A stretch of 64,000 bases of DNA, from the NCBI GenBank assembly GCA_040285825.1, contig JAUPSS010000009.1, forward strand, positions 124,001 through 188,000, in the 5' to 3' direction. The notes under the pieces are model-generated. The model saw only the letters and a program-made list of their open reading frames with translations, was not told the DNA's origin and did no database searches. Shown here one piece after another: positions 20,047 through 29,998 of the stretch (the stretch's first letter is position 1; every line of letters starts with the position of its first letter). The position numbers and the translations under genes are program-made. The stretch is from Eukaryota sp. TZLM1-RC (lineage: Eukaryota > Metamonada: BaSk clade).

Positions 20047-20616
20047 GCTTCAGTATTACATTTATTTAAAATTGCAACATTACTGTAAATCGTTAATTTT
20101 TCATTGTTAAAGTACTTATTCGTTGTAATTACCAAGTGTTATTTCTTTCAAATTAAATTTGTCAGAGATTATTTCTGCATTGAGACCGGCTCAGTACTGC
20201 TTATCAATGGCAGAATTAGTCAATACAGTCAAGCGTTTTTTGTTTAATGATCGTTATATTTCATACTCTATGTTACACATTTCTTTTTTGAATAAATGAG
20301 GAGACATAAAGCAATTTTCTATAAACTGTGTTACATTCACTTCGTGATCACACTCTAGTGGAGCTCTTATGGCCCCAATGATTGAAACATCTGTGAGGTA
20401 GTCATGAATGAATTGATTTGGATCAAAGAAAAATCATTATATAAATACCCTCGAAAATAAAAGACCTTCTCTACACAAAAGCCTTCTTCAAAAAGAACAG
20501 GTTTACTTTTTCCAAATCAGTCATAAAGTAGAATTCAAAGTAGTGAAAAACAGAATTGCTTCTTCAAAATAATTTACTGAGAACTAAAAAACATACAATA
20601 AAAAACAAAAGAAAAC
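20047..20616. other. Intergenic region
   Basis: Convergent 3' flanks of the exchanger and the MRH gene, about 570 bp. Nothing recognised. Confidence 0.6.
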
Positions 20617-21343
20617 TTAAATGGCAGCATAAGATCCACGACCACGAATCTTATCAATAAGAGCCTTGATTCCGCTCCAAACTCTCGAGGGCACTTCTCT
20701 CCAAAAGTCAACATTGGGAACCATTTCAACGCCAGTCATACCTTGAACAACACCCTTGTAGGTCATACCAATACCAATGTACATAATGGCACCAACACCA
20801 AGGAAATACAAGGAGGTAACAAATACTGAACGTTGTTTGCAAACCCAATCAGCATTGAGATACCTAGAATAAGAGAAGAAAACAAGCATACCAATCAAAA
20901 GTCCAAACTGTTTGTTCATCAGTAAGACATTCGGACTTGGGGAAATTGGATCCTACTTCAACTCTGTTAACACCTTCATCCATATCTCTATCACAATGGA
21001 AAGTGATACGAGTGGCGTAGTGATCACCAGATACAGTTCCACTATAGCAGCGGTCACCATTGGTGATAAGGACTGTGGGTTTTTTGTTCTTGTCCATAAA
21101 GAGTCTGTCAATTTTGCTACCAGTGTTATCAGTAGCCCAGCGAGCACCGAAGCGAGCACAAGCAAGACCATCACCTTCACACTCATCAGGGAATGGACCG
21201 TCAGCACAGGGAGTAAGCCAAAAAGATCCAACCACACTGCCTTCAGAAACTTCCAATGAGACTGTTTTCAGTTCACAGAGATCATCAACAGTGAATGCCA
21301 AAGAGGCGACAAAGAGTAGAACACAAATATAAAGCGTACGCAT
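20617..21343 (-). CDS. ATG27 / mannose-6-phosphate-receptor-homology type I membrane protein
   Basis: Exon 1 is 21343-20892 and exon 2 is 20863-20617, giving 232 residues. A signal peptide (YICVLLFVASLAFT) leads into a luminal MRH domain with spaced cysteines and a VWTFDW segment that continues over the splice as YLNADWVC. A transmembrane helix (VFVTSLYFLGVGAIMYIGIG) and a short tail follow. GVEMVPNVDFWREVPS is the hallmark of the ATG27/M6PR cytoplasmic end. The final YAAI is a tyrosine-based YxxPhi sorting signal, comparable to the C-terminal tyrosine motif of yeast Atg27. The expected role is receptor cycling between Golgi, endosomes and autophagic or vacuolar membranes. Confidence 0.85.
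20864..20891 (-). other. 28-nt intron in the MRH gene
   Basis: Minus-strand GTATGC...TTCTAG, 28 nt, almost all pyrimidines. Splicing joins TVWTFDW to YLNADWVCKQ and restores one frame from signal peptide to YAAI tail. Unspliced, the first frame ends in a stop within the intron. Confidence 0.85.
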
Positions 21344-21692
21344 TGGACAAGCAAGACGAATAATCTTGAAATTGCATTATTTTTTTCAAATGATTGTTAA
21401 TAAACAACCATTTGTCAATATTCGAAACTAGTAACATCATATGAGCCTCTGTAAGAGTGCTGTTTCAACATAAGATATGAATCATACATTTTCATAGAAT
21501 ACCTGCCCTGTATTACATAAACCTACACACTGTGTTACTTTGGTGGTATATAGTATAGTGATATACATGTCTATTTCGAATCTATTTCTAAAACTTCAGT
21601 AACAAAACCGTGGACTATCAAATGTTTTGAGATTCAGGAGTTATGGATGGTGTGGTTGATCGCAGGATATGAGTAAATATTTATATATTTCC
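21344..21692. other. Intergenic region
   Basis: About 350 bp, nothing recognised. Confidence 0.5.
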
Positions 21693-22025
21693 CTAAATAA
21701 CAAATTCTGAAAAGGAAAAATTTGAGATGTTTTCAAGATCTAAATCTGAAAGAACAATAGGTTCCTGTTCAAAACTTGCTAAAGGATAAGATTGTTGATT
21801 TCGAATTTCATCGAAATTGCCTAAATAAAAACCTAAAAATCGAAGACCTGATTCATAATAGTTGATACAAGGAACATTTAGATCATCAATAACAAGTTCA
21901 GCAGGGTCTCTACCAATCAGCATACATTTGGAAATATTTAAAGAAAGACCAGTTTGGTATTTGCGATGTTGAACAACTTTAGAAATTTCAATCAATCATT
22001 TGGACAAATTAATGAAATGTCATCC
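21693..22025 (-). pseudogene. Reverse transcriptase fragment of family R2 non-LTR element
   Basis: The minus strand reads ITAYMDDISLICPND at about 22025-21985, the YxDD catalytic box. After a one-base frame change it reads TGLSLNISKCMLIGRDP and YYESGLRFLGFYLG, the thumb-proximal part. Similar blocks occur at 34900-35120 (AYMDDISVI, GLSLSIPKCLIIG). The fragment stops at 21693 and is flanked by a Fanzor B scrap. Confidence 0.75.
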
Positions 22026-22170
22026 ATATAAGCTGTAATGTCAAATAGTATATGACAGAGATTTTTCCGCTGCAAAAAATATTCGAATTAAGAAGAAAGC
22101 GGAATTGTGACCAGAAAAAAACATTAGCCCAGACGCTCTGTTGAAGAGATGAATGTGTAACTTGAGCAAA
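22026..22170 (+). pseudogene. Fanzor family B C-terminal scrap
   Basis: Plus-strand remnant of the RuvC-III end, reading VYDRDFSAAKNIRIKKKAEL, then a stop, NISPDALLKR and a stop. It is homologous to 25595-25725 with many substitutions. It is cut off at 22171 by the poly-T end of the R2 insertion. Confidence 0.75.
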
Positions 22171-22171
22171 C

Positions 22172-23186
22172 TTTTTTTTTAAAAAAACTGGAATATTTAT
22201 TGAGATAAAAATAACCATCTAGAATTCAATATCCTCCAAACAAGCGTCACTATTACTGAACCTACTCACAGCATTACGTTCATATTCTACACCGATAGCT
22301 AAAAGTGCCTTTGAAATCATTGTAGGGATAGACTTGAAAATGCAAAAAACAATTCTATTTAACCAGAAAGTGGAGTTCATTGTTTTACCAGACCTATTCA
22401 GTAACACTGTTTTAAAATTTTCCAAAAAGTGCAACCCTGAAGGTCCAATATTGCCAAAAAGAGAAATTGCAAACGGCACAAACTGATATTTCACATGTTC
22501 CACTCTACCTAACTGTGCCAAAGGTTCTTCATATTTTTTTATCTTCTTTTTTTCGGCGTTAGATAACGGCGAATCAGCGGAATACACTAAACGAGCAGCA
22601 GAATTTTTGCAAACATCAACTGAGACAACATCTACAACATTGAGAACACCATCGATCCCTGGAGCTACTAAATCTGCCCTGCTTTTACCAAAGGAATCAT
22701 CAGTTTGATCTGAAGACAGCTTACGTACTAGTGGCTCAATAAATGCCTCTATATTGAAACTTTTGCACATGGCATATAATTGATCACGAACTGAGTCATG
22801 AACAATTGAGCGATAAGTTATAAAATACTTACAGTTTAAAATATGGGAAAGCGTAACAACACTCTTGCAGCGATAAATTAAATCATTTGGTAATGAACAA
22901 GGCCATAGAAAACATCTCATTCTCATTGCAGTGGTCCATTGGTGATCATTAAGTAGAAGGCCATAAATGTTGGGAATTTGGGAGATTAGGCAACTTGAAC
23001 AACTGTCTTCAAGATCAATCAAAAAGTTTGCAAAAACTGGATTTTTTTCCTTAGCCAAGCTAAGACGTACAATATAATCCAAGTTTTCTAAAACTTTCAA
23101 GATTTTCTTCTGCAATTTTGCAAAAGTCAGTGGTAAGGAGAGCAAGCTTCTTGAAGGAAGTTCCACAATATCAGAGGGGAAACATT
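22172..23186 (-). mobile_element. 5'-truncated R2-family non-LTR retrotransposon
   Basis: The minus-strand 3' end is AATAAATATTCCAG, then T7 and A9 (22172-22200 on the plus strand), the same tail as at 35361. It encodes the zinc knuckle YRCKSVVTLSHILNCKYF, HDSVRD, then RADLVAPGIDG, VVDVVSVDV, KKKIKKYEEP and FVPFAISLFGNIG, ending EDIEF. Homology to the 35.4-36.7 kb copy ends at 23186, so the RT part is missing. I find no target-site duplication. Confidence 0.85.
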
Positions 23187-23493
23187 TATTTACATTTTGG
23201 TTAAGTTGTGATATGTGCGCATCATGAGAGTGTAGAGACGACAGAGCAAGGGAAAGAGAGGACTGTAGTTGAGATTCAATTGAGGTAAGTTCTGCATTGA
23301 TATCATGGCGAAGGTCATTGAGATCAGAACGAAGCGAGAACGCATTTGAAACCTTCTGGAGTGTGTCTGGAGCGAAAAATACATCACTTACTTGTGGAAG
23401 AGGAAGATTATGTGATTTGCAGTAGTTTTGATAAGTAGTGATTGTGTGTTTAAGCTGAATCACCTTGGTTTGTAAAGAATTGAGTTTAGACAT
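22219..23493 (-). pseudogene. Chimeric ORF: coiled-coil N-terminus fused in frame to R2 zinc-knuckle/RLE
   Basis: 424 codons without a stop. Residues 1 to about 101 (23493-23187) are a helical, heptad-rich segment starting MSKLNSLQTKVIQLKHTITT, absent from the other R2 copy. From KCFPSDIVELPSRS onward the protein is nearly identical to the copy at 35407-36350. The junction is therefore the 5'-truncation point of a retroelement that landed in frame in a coding exon, probably ending a host gene. Whether the fusion is expressed is unknown. The host part is not recognised. Confidence 0.6.
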
Positions 23494-23749
23494 CGGCTAA
23501 TAACACAAAACGTCAAACAGTGGTAACCTGTTGAGATTGATGGAGGACGTGGATAAAATGAACTGAGATGCTGAACTACTCAGTTGGAGAATTCTTACAA
23601 AGTAAATGGAAAGTGAGGGGAAAGTGTGGGAATAGTGAAAACCTCCCAAAACCAAGTTGAGGGTTAAAAACCTCCCAGAATAGGCAACCAGAAGTCGAAA
23701 ATGGGTGACAAGTGTAAAATTTGATAGATGAGCTCTTTATTCTCACTAC

Positions 23750-25704
23750 ATGACAGACACCCCCTCTGTATCACGTGTATTCACTCGGTCTTGTGCACTT
23801 AACTCGCTGCTGACCCCTGCAGCGGTGCAACAAATTCGGACTGACCTTCCTGTGGTCACCGAGATTTGTCATGAAGCGTCTTTATTACTTCAATCTTTTC
23901 TTCTAAATTTTCCGTTGGCATCAAGAGCTTTGTTGGAACAGGATGTATGGTATCTGTTTATGACCGTCATCACCACTGGTTCTTTTCCAAAGCCTTCCAC
24001 ATCTAAAGGCCAACGCCAATTACTCCATATCTTTTACAATGGATTTCTTCCTGAATGCCCACAAGACAGGTCTCTTGTTTCTGTGTGGGAAAATTCTTTA
24101 GTGCCTTACAGAAATTCATTCAATCTTTTCCTCAATGATTGGCTGCAGTCCCAGAACTGTAATTTTATCAATAGAAAAGGGCTTTCTTCTTATCTTGCCT
24201 GTCGTGCTCGTCAATTGGCCTCCAACGTTAAGACATGTTTACCCAAAATTTGTCAATCCTGGACAAAAACTTTATTCGTGCTCATTGTAGAGCCCTGAAT
24301 AAAACAAATGTCTTTGCAAATAATATTCTTTCACTTTTTGCCAGATGAACTACTAGCCCAACCCGAGGAAGTAGTAGTTGATTCTGTTCTTGAATACCTC
24401 ATCAATTTCAATTTGAATAATTCAAGAGAAAGATTTTTTTATTGAATGCATGTAGGTTTATCTTGAATCTCTTTCAAAGATTTCCTACCACTGCCTCCCT
24501 ACTGTCCTCACATGATAAAATCACTTTTTCATCAAAGGAAATTAGTGAGCTTTTTCTCTTCAATCTTAAAATTTCACAATACTTACTCACTTTCTTTTCT
24601 CATATGCATTGCTGGAAGAAATTTAGAATAATACCTTTAGCTTCTCATAAAGGTTCTAAATTTATTGAGGTACCTTCACAAATTTTCCAATCTGTGAAAA
24701 AATTTCCAATTATTGAAGGATCATCTTCCAAAACAAAGTTTATCAAAAATACATGTCTGAAACGAGTATTCAAACAATGTCCTTACCAAAAATTCAATAT
24801 CAACAGAAAAAGTTTGAAAAATAGATTTAACAAAATTTTATTGAAAACTAATGGTAATGAACTGCTTTTGACCTTTGAAGGTAAAAATAATGACTCAGAA
24901 AACACAGATGAGCTGGATGAACCACCGAAAAAGAAAAGAAGATCAAAAAGTGAAATGAAAAGTGACCCTAATGCCAACAAAACCAGAGAAACACAGTTGA
25001 AGGGTACTAAAAAAATGCCCCGTCGAAGACGTAGACATCCAGTCGAAATTTTACCTGAAAGCCCCCTTATCGGCGTTGATCTTGGCCAATCAAGATTATG
25101 TGGTTACTTCTTAAATGATAATCAATGTGGAGTTATCCCTTGTCCAACTGGCAGAAGATACATGACAAAAAATTCACCCAGTAAACACTCTCCCAACCAA
25201 TATTCCGTTCAAAATTTCAACCAATATTTGAACCATTGGAATTTGGTCAGGAGGAAAGTGTATTTGGAAAGTAATCGCCAGAAATGGAAAATAATTAAAT
25301 TTGATAACCGCAGACGAAAAGAGAGACGGTTCAGAGAGAGTCTCAACAAATTTCAAAGTCTGGCTGGACATCCTGAAAAACTCTATCTTGCTGTGGGTTC
25401 TGCTAATTTCCCTTCTCATTGCCGAAAAGTCAATCGATATGGATCAGCAAGGGCTTTCAGAAAATGGTTGTGTTATCAAAAGGACGTGAAGCACTTGTCA
25501 ACCAGTGAATTTAATACAAGCAAAATGTCAAGTTGTTGCAAGGCCGAGAATATTCAAGCAGGCTCATGGCAGATGCGTATTTGTACTGAGTGTCAAACAG
25601 TATATGACAGAGATATTTCCGCTGCAAAGAATATTCAAATTAAGAAAAAAGCGGAATTGTGGCCTGAAAGATACATTTGCCCAGAAGCTCTGTTGAGGAG
25701 ATGA
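23750..25704 (+). pseudogene. Fanzor family B RNA-guided nuclease, frameshifted
   Basis: The coding region runs over three open pieces. The first, 23750-24298, starts MTDTPSVSRVFTRSCAL. After frame changes at AAAA near 24250, TTTTT near 24335 and TTTTTTT near 24434 it continues to 25704. Visible parts are a helical N-terminal domain, FRIIPLASHKGSKFIEV (conserved central segment), a basic linker with KKKRRSK and PRRRRR, GVDLGQSRLCG (RuvC-I, Asp at about 25078), AVGSANFPSHCRK (RuvC-II region), TSEFNTSK, the zinc ribbon SSCC...CTEC, and DRDISAAKNI (RuvC-III). All three breaks lie in homopolymers, so assembly error is possible. Otherwise the gene is recently dead. Confidence 0.85.
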
Positions 25705-26024
25705 GTGGGGAACCTGAGCATACAGAAGCAAAAACTTTGGAAAAACTTATATTTTATTTTGAGTTTTTTATTTGATTTTTGATTTTATTGAAAAACTTTT
25801 GAGACCGATCTACAAATACCTTAGTAGCATTTGGTAGATCCACTTAGATACATCAAGTCGCGAGGCTTTGTTCTGTAAATGCAGTAGGTGTATTTAAGTG
25901 AGGTAGCCCATTGATGAAGATCATGATTGTCTTTGTCAAATGATGCTACATGTCTCTTACAGCCTGTGAGTAGACATTGAGAAAGTTGAAAACAGGAGTG
26001 AATTTCACAGAGGAATGCATGATA
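25705..26024 (+). ncRNA. Candidate omegaRNA / right end of Fanzor B (second copy)
   Basis: 320 bp after the stop, collinear and highly similar to 18062-18380 throughout (for example GAACCTGAGCATACAGAA, TAGCATTTGGTAGATCCACT, AAGTCGCGAGGCTTTGTTCT). Noncoding conservation of this length just downstream of a Fanzor gene fits the known position of the guide RNA scaffold. The assignment is inference. Confidence 0.45.
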
Positions 26025-26025
26025 A

Positions 26026-26038
26026 GTGAAATTCACAG
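26026..26038. promoter_or_regulatory. Palindromic GTGAAATTCAC(AG) upstream of coiled-coil gene
   Basis: The motif lies 73 bp before the ATG at 26111, just outside the Fanzor right end. The longer string GATAAGTGAAATTCACAG is almost repeated at 39250-39267 upstream of the p24 gene. Confidence 0.4.
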
Positions 26039-26110
26039 TAGTACTTCCACAACTGCTTTCCCACCATTCATCCCACACTAATTTCATTGTGATAGACATT
26101 ATCTGTAACA

Positions 26111-28789
26111 ATGGATGTCTTGACTGCCAGACTTACAGCTTTCCGATATGTACTTGAAGAAGAACGTTCTGACTGGGCTAATCTCATTTCCAAAGAGTTT
26201 AATGAGTTACGTGAAGAAGTCATCACTAAACTTGATACAATCAGTTCCTTCAAACTTGAACAACTATCTCCAACTCAAGTGCGTCTCTATTTGCCCCCTG
26301 ATTCTATTGAACTTAGGCAGTACATTCTCTCTCTTGAACGATACAAGTCTGAACATGGTACCCTCCTCTCCAAGCTTAATGACCTCACTCAGTTCTCCAA
26401 CGATAGCTCCAATAAGCTAGAAGAGTTTAGATCCAAACATCATTTACTTTTAAACCGAACAGTAGCCCTTGAACGCGAAGTTGAACGACATAAACGTGCC
26501 GAGGAAAGATATGAGCAGAAGATCAAATCATTGAGCAGCAATGCTATGAAACTGGTAGCTGGGCTCCCAAAGCAAAGAATCACGGAACTGGAGGAAGAGT
26601 TGAAGAGTAATAGTGAATATATTAAGAAAATAGAAAAGGAATTTTCTGGAATGTGTTGTTTGGTACAAGAGAAGACCAATTTAGTTCGTGATTTAGAAGA
26701 AAAGAATTCTTCGCTTATATCTTCCAAATTAAGCTTGGAAAACGAGTTGGAATCAACTAGGAAAGAATTAAATGCCTCTGAAGGAAGAATTTCCGAAGTT
26801 TCTGATATTAATTTGAAATTGATCAAGGAAAATGCTGATTTAAATGATAAAACTGGTGAACTGAATGAAATGATCCAAAATTTGAGTAATGATAACCAAA
26901 TTTTGAACAAAGAGCTCAGTCAACTCAAGTCAAGATCAGAATCTTTTGAAGAGAAGTTGAGTGAATTATCAAGCGAAAATACTTTTTTGCTAGATGAATT
27001 AAACCATGCTAATACGAGCTTATCTCAGTTAAAAGCAGAAAGTGAAACGTGCTTGATGACCTCTGCTGACGTGGAATCCCGACTACAATCAATTAATTTT
27101 GATAGAAGTCAAGTTGATCAATTCAAACAGCAAGTATCCTCACTCAAAAAGGAAGTTAAGCAGAAAACTACTTTGGCAAAGAAAAATGGCGGGAAAGTTG
27201 TTAATTTAGAGAAACAAATAGCTGATCTTGAATCTAAATTAGACAGTGAAAAAGAAATGACTTTTGATTTAAAAGAAAAGCTTGATATTGTGAATCATGA
27301 GCTGGAAATTTATAAAAGAGAAGTCAACAATCTTGAATTAAATAATGAAGAATTGAGCGAAATGTTATCAAAATCAAGAGTTGAGGTTACTTCCATTAAT
27401 ATTAGGTCAAAGGAACTGGATTCTGAGAACAAAGAGCTCAAAAATGAAAATTTGAAGTTGTCAGACAACCTTACACTTCTTCAATCCAACTACAACTCGT
27501 TGGTTTCAAGGGAGAATGCGCTCAAATTCGCTTTAAAACATTTGGAAGCTGAACTAGGGTCTCCTAAAACCTTATTTTTTGCTGAATTAAATACCAATTT
27601 AGAGAAACAATTAATGGGAGCAAATGATTATTATTCTAAACAGGTGGTTTTAATTGAAGATCAGAAAGAATCAATTGCTGAGTTGTCGAGTGTTAATCAA
27701 AAAATAATGGCTCAAAATCATACATTAATCAACAATCAAATGACTGACCGGTCAACAATCAAACAGTTACAATCGGCAGCTACTGGATTAGAAAGGAAAC
27801 TGGAATTGTTTCTCACGAATAAGTCAAACAATCAAAATAGCAATCAACAGTCCCAGCCAGTCAGAAACACTTTGACTCTTCAAGAAATCACGTCATCAAA
27901 CGTGCTTAACTCTTTGTTAAACACTTGTAGCGAGTTGAAAAAGGAAGATTCAATCGAAACTGCTTTGATTACCCTCAATTATACCATGGTTTCTCTCCAA
28001 GATCAGCTTGTGAATCAACAGAATAATGAGAGTTACGAGATGATGGTGTTCAAAATGAAAGAATCGCTTGAAGGAGCAGAAGTTGCAATTTCTTCTCTAT
28101 CAAATAAGCTCAGTGTTGCTGATGAATTGAACTCTATGTTAGAGAATGATTTAAATTCTATGAAGTTGGAGCATAAGCGACTTCTGGATCACTTGTATTC
28201 AAGGTTTAAGAAGACTGTAGCCCAGTACTCTAGCAAGTTTAATGAGGTTTCTCACTCAAATTTTGAACTTCTACGGGAAAACTATAGGTTAACAAACATT
28301 TTTGAAATGTCAATGCATGACGTTAATAGTGGAATCGACCTCAGTAGCTCTCAATTTGACTTGCTCAAAAGAGTCTTTGCTGAATTTAATGAATTATCTA
28401 CGGTGCTAAGCTCAAATGATGCTATTAGAAAGCAAAATATAGCCAAGTTTAGTCGAAGTATCCACAGATTGGAGGCTGAAAATAAACAACTAAGGGAAGA
28501 AATCACTTCTTTGACAGACAGAAACACGGCTTCTACGTCGCTTCATGAGCACAGAGCTGGCCTTTTGAAAACATTGAGGATTAACTATCGTTCATTACAA
28601 GCTGATTTCGATACATTAAAGCAAGAACAAGCTTGGTTGGTCCGGGAAAATGAACGCCTTTTGGGAGAAAAGGCTCAATTTGATGATCTTTTCCTTCGAA
28701 TCATTAGAAAGAGTCATGGTAGTATTCAAGGTTTGCTTGAGGAGTTGAAAGCTTTACGACAAAAATTTTGTACAGATAAGCATAATTAA
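26111..28789 (+). CDS. Long coiled-coil protein, unrecognised
   Basis: 892 residues without intron or frameshift. The first about 90 residues are mixed (MDVLTARLTAFRYVL...), then the chain is almost continuous heptad repeat with Glu, Lys, Leu, Ser and Asn, for example ERYEQKIKSL and ENKELKNENLKLSDNLTLL. A gap of lower coil propensity lies near residues 570-620 (NNQNSNQQSQPVRNT). No motor, membrane or catalytic domain is visible. The composition fits Golgi tethers, centrosomal or flagellar structural proteins, but I cannot choose among them. The start is the first ATG and follows a GTGAAATTCAC motif 73 bp upstream. Confidence 0.8.
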   Translation: MDVLTARLTAFRYVLEEERSDWANLISKEFNELREEVITKLDTISSFKLEQLSPTQVRLYLPPDSIELRQYILSLERYKSEHGTLLSKLNDLTQFSNDSSNKLEEFRSKHHLLLNRTVALEREVERHKRAEERYEQKIKSLSSNAMKLVAGLPKQRITELEEELKSNSEYIKKIEKEFSGMCCLVQEKTNLVRDLEEKNSSLISSKLSLENELESTRKELNASEGRISEVSDINLKLIKENADLNDKTGELNEMIQNLSNDNQILNKELSQLKSRSESFEEKLSELSSENTFLLDELNHANTSLSQLKAESETCLMTSADVESRLQSINFDRSQVDQFKQQVSSLKKEVKQKTTLAKKNGGKVVNLEKQIADLESKLDSEKEMTFDLKEKLDIVNHELEIYKREVNNLELNNEELSEMLSKSRVEVTSINIRSKELDSENKELKNENLKLSDNLTLLQSNYNSLVSRENALKFALKHLEAELGSPKTLFFAELNTNLEKQLMGANDYYSKQVVLIEDQKESIAELSSVNQKIMAQNHTLINNQMTDRSTIKQLQSAATGLERKLELFLTNKSNNQNSNQQSQPVRNTLTLQEITSSNVLNSLLNTCSELKKEDSIETALITLNYTMVSLQDQLVNQQNNESYEMMVFKMKESLEGAEVAISSLSNKLSVADELNSMLENDLNSMKLEHKRLLDHLYSRFKKTVAQYSSKFNEVSHSNFELLRENYRLTNIFEMSMHDVNSGIDLSSSQFDLLKRVFAEFNELSTVLSSNDAIRKQNIAKFSRSIHRLEAENKQLREEITSLTDRNTASTSLHEHRAGLLKTLRINYRSLQADFDTLKQEQAWLVRENERLLGEKAQFDDLFLRIIRKSHGSIQGLLEELKALRQKFCTDKHN

Positions 28790-29571
28790 TTAAGCATTTT
28801 ATTTAAATTAAAAGTTTGTATTTTTATTGTTTTGGAATAGTTGTAATGGATATTTGGTAAATTTTGACATTTACATAAACACACTAGACAGTTTTATGGA
28901 AAGTACACAGTTGAATCAATTGTGTTTCAACAACCACACTATTATTGCTATATAAACCAAATGATCGGCTGCACATTGATGGAAGCAGAATTGTACTGTA
29001 GAGATGTACAACGCTGATGAATGTTCGATAAGGAAGAATTTCAAAGAGAAGGTCTTCCTCTAAATAACACTGTCGTGTTCCGCCTATTTGCTACAAAGCA
29101 CACTTAGTTCTTTATAAGAGAACTATAAGAAAGAAGGTGCAAAACTGACATCCTTGACAAGAATTGAAAATTGCGGTCTTTCCAAAACTAGCTCCGTATA
29201 TTATACAAAAAACTTTTCAATGACACAACAACGTTGAAAAATGTATTTAAAAGCTAACAACACCTTCAAACCCTATCTATTCAACAAATCAGTCTGATGC
29301 TAGAAATTCGAGAAATTGAACCAATTACGATGACAAATTAATTCCACCATTAATGTCAAAATCTATAAATAAATAAGAAAACAGTAACATTCCTTTAGTC
29401 CAAGAACGACCGAACTTGATTTCCTCAGTAACAATTAGTTTGTTCCACCTTGTTAAACTCCACAATAAACCATAACTAAATCTTTAACTTTCTAAACCCC
29501 GATCAATTGTATGACGAAAGGTTATCGTCATTCACTCGAATAAATTATTTACAAATTGATTCTGGGGAATT
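28790..29571. other. Intergenic region
   Basis: About 780 bp AT-rich. No gene or repeat recognised. Confidence 0.5.
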
Positions 29572-29960
29572 TCACATCAAAGGAGGAGGGTGATTTGTTT
29601 TTCGTTCTTTTGGCTTTAGCGACAGGCCAGAACATTTCAAACACAGTCCAGAACGTTCAAAAACAGTGACAGAATGTCGGAAAGAAACAGCAGTCCAACC
29701 ACAAAGATTGCTGTGGTTGGGATCATTGGTTACCAAAAACAAATTTTCATCGAAATCCCTGTAATTGGGCTGTTTATCCACTTGTAACCGTGGTCATCGC
29801 TGTGGATTTGCTTTTCTATAAACATAACGTTTTCTTTTCCTTTTAGAGTTGCGATAATCATAATTTTCAGAGACACATCTCGACTCAAATTCCGCAGCAG
29901 TAGGCCGACTATGTGCTGTTCTTGCCCTTTGGGTGAACATGAACCGCTAAAAATCACATT
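29572..29960 (-). pseudogene. Fanzor family A internal fragment (RuvC-I region)
   Basis: The minus-strand frame reads FTQRARTAHSRPTAAEF, then a basic linker (KRKRKRYVYRK), VTNDPNHSNLCGW and PKERKTNHPPPL. DPNHSNLCG is identical to the RuvC-I block of the 13.5 kb copy. A stop interrupts the linker and both ends are missing. Confidence 0.75.
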
Positions 29961-29989
29961 TGAAATAATGGAACAGTTAATAATTTAGA

Positions 29990-29998
29990 TTTATCAAA
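29990..29998. repeat. Target-site duplication of MULE, left
   Basis: TTTATCAAA, repeated exactly at 31938-31946. A 9 bp duplication is the Mutator/MULE hallmark. Confidence 0.85.

Larger units (their letters stand above)
23611..26024 (+). mobile_element. Fanzor family B transposable element, most complete copy
   Basis: The left boundary is set by the start of similarity with the 16.7 kb copy (AAGTGAGGGGAAAGTG...) and the right boundary by its end (...GAATGCATGATA). The element is about 2.4 kb and contains one gene. I see no long terminal inverted repeats and no clear target-site duplication, which would agree with IS605/IS607-like ends often seen with TnpB/Fanzor. No recombinase or transposase ORF is present, so it would need one in trans. 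Confidence 0.65.

Noticed and set aside
21060-21332. Plus-strand ORFs opposite the MRH gene
   Set aside because: Antisense shadows of a gene with clear signal peptide, membrane helix and sorting motif.
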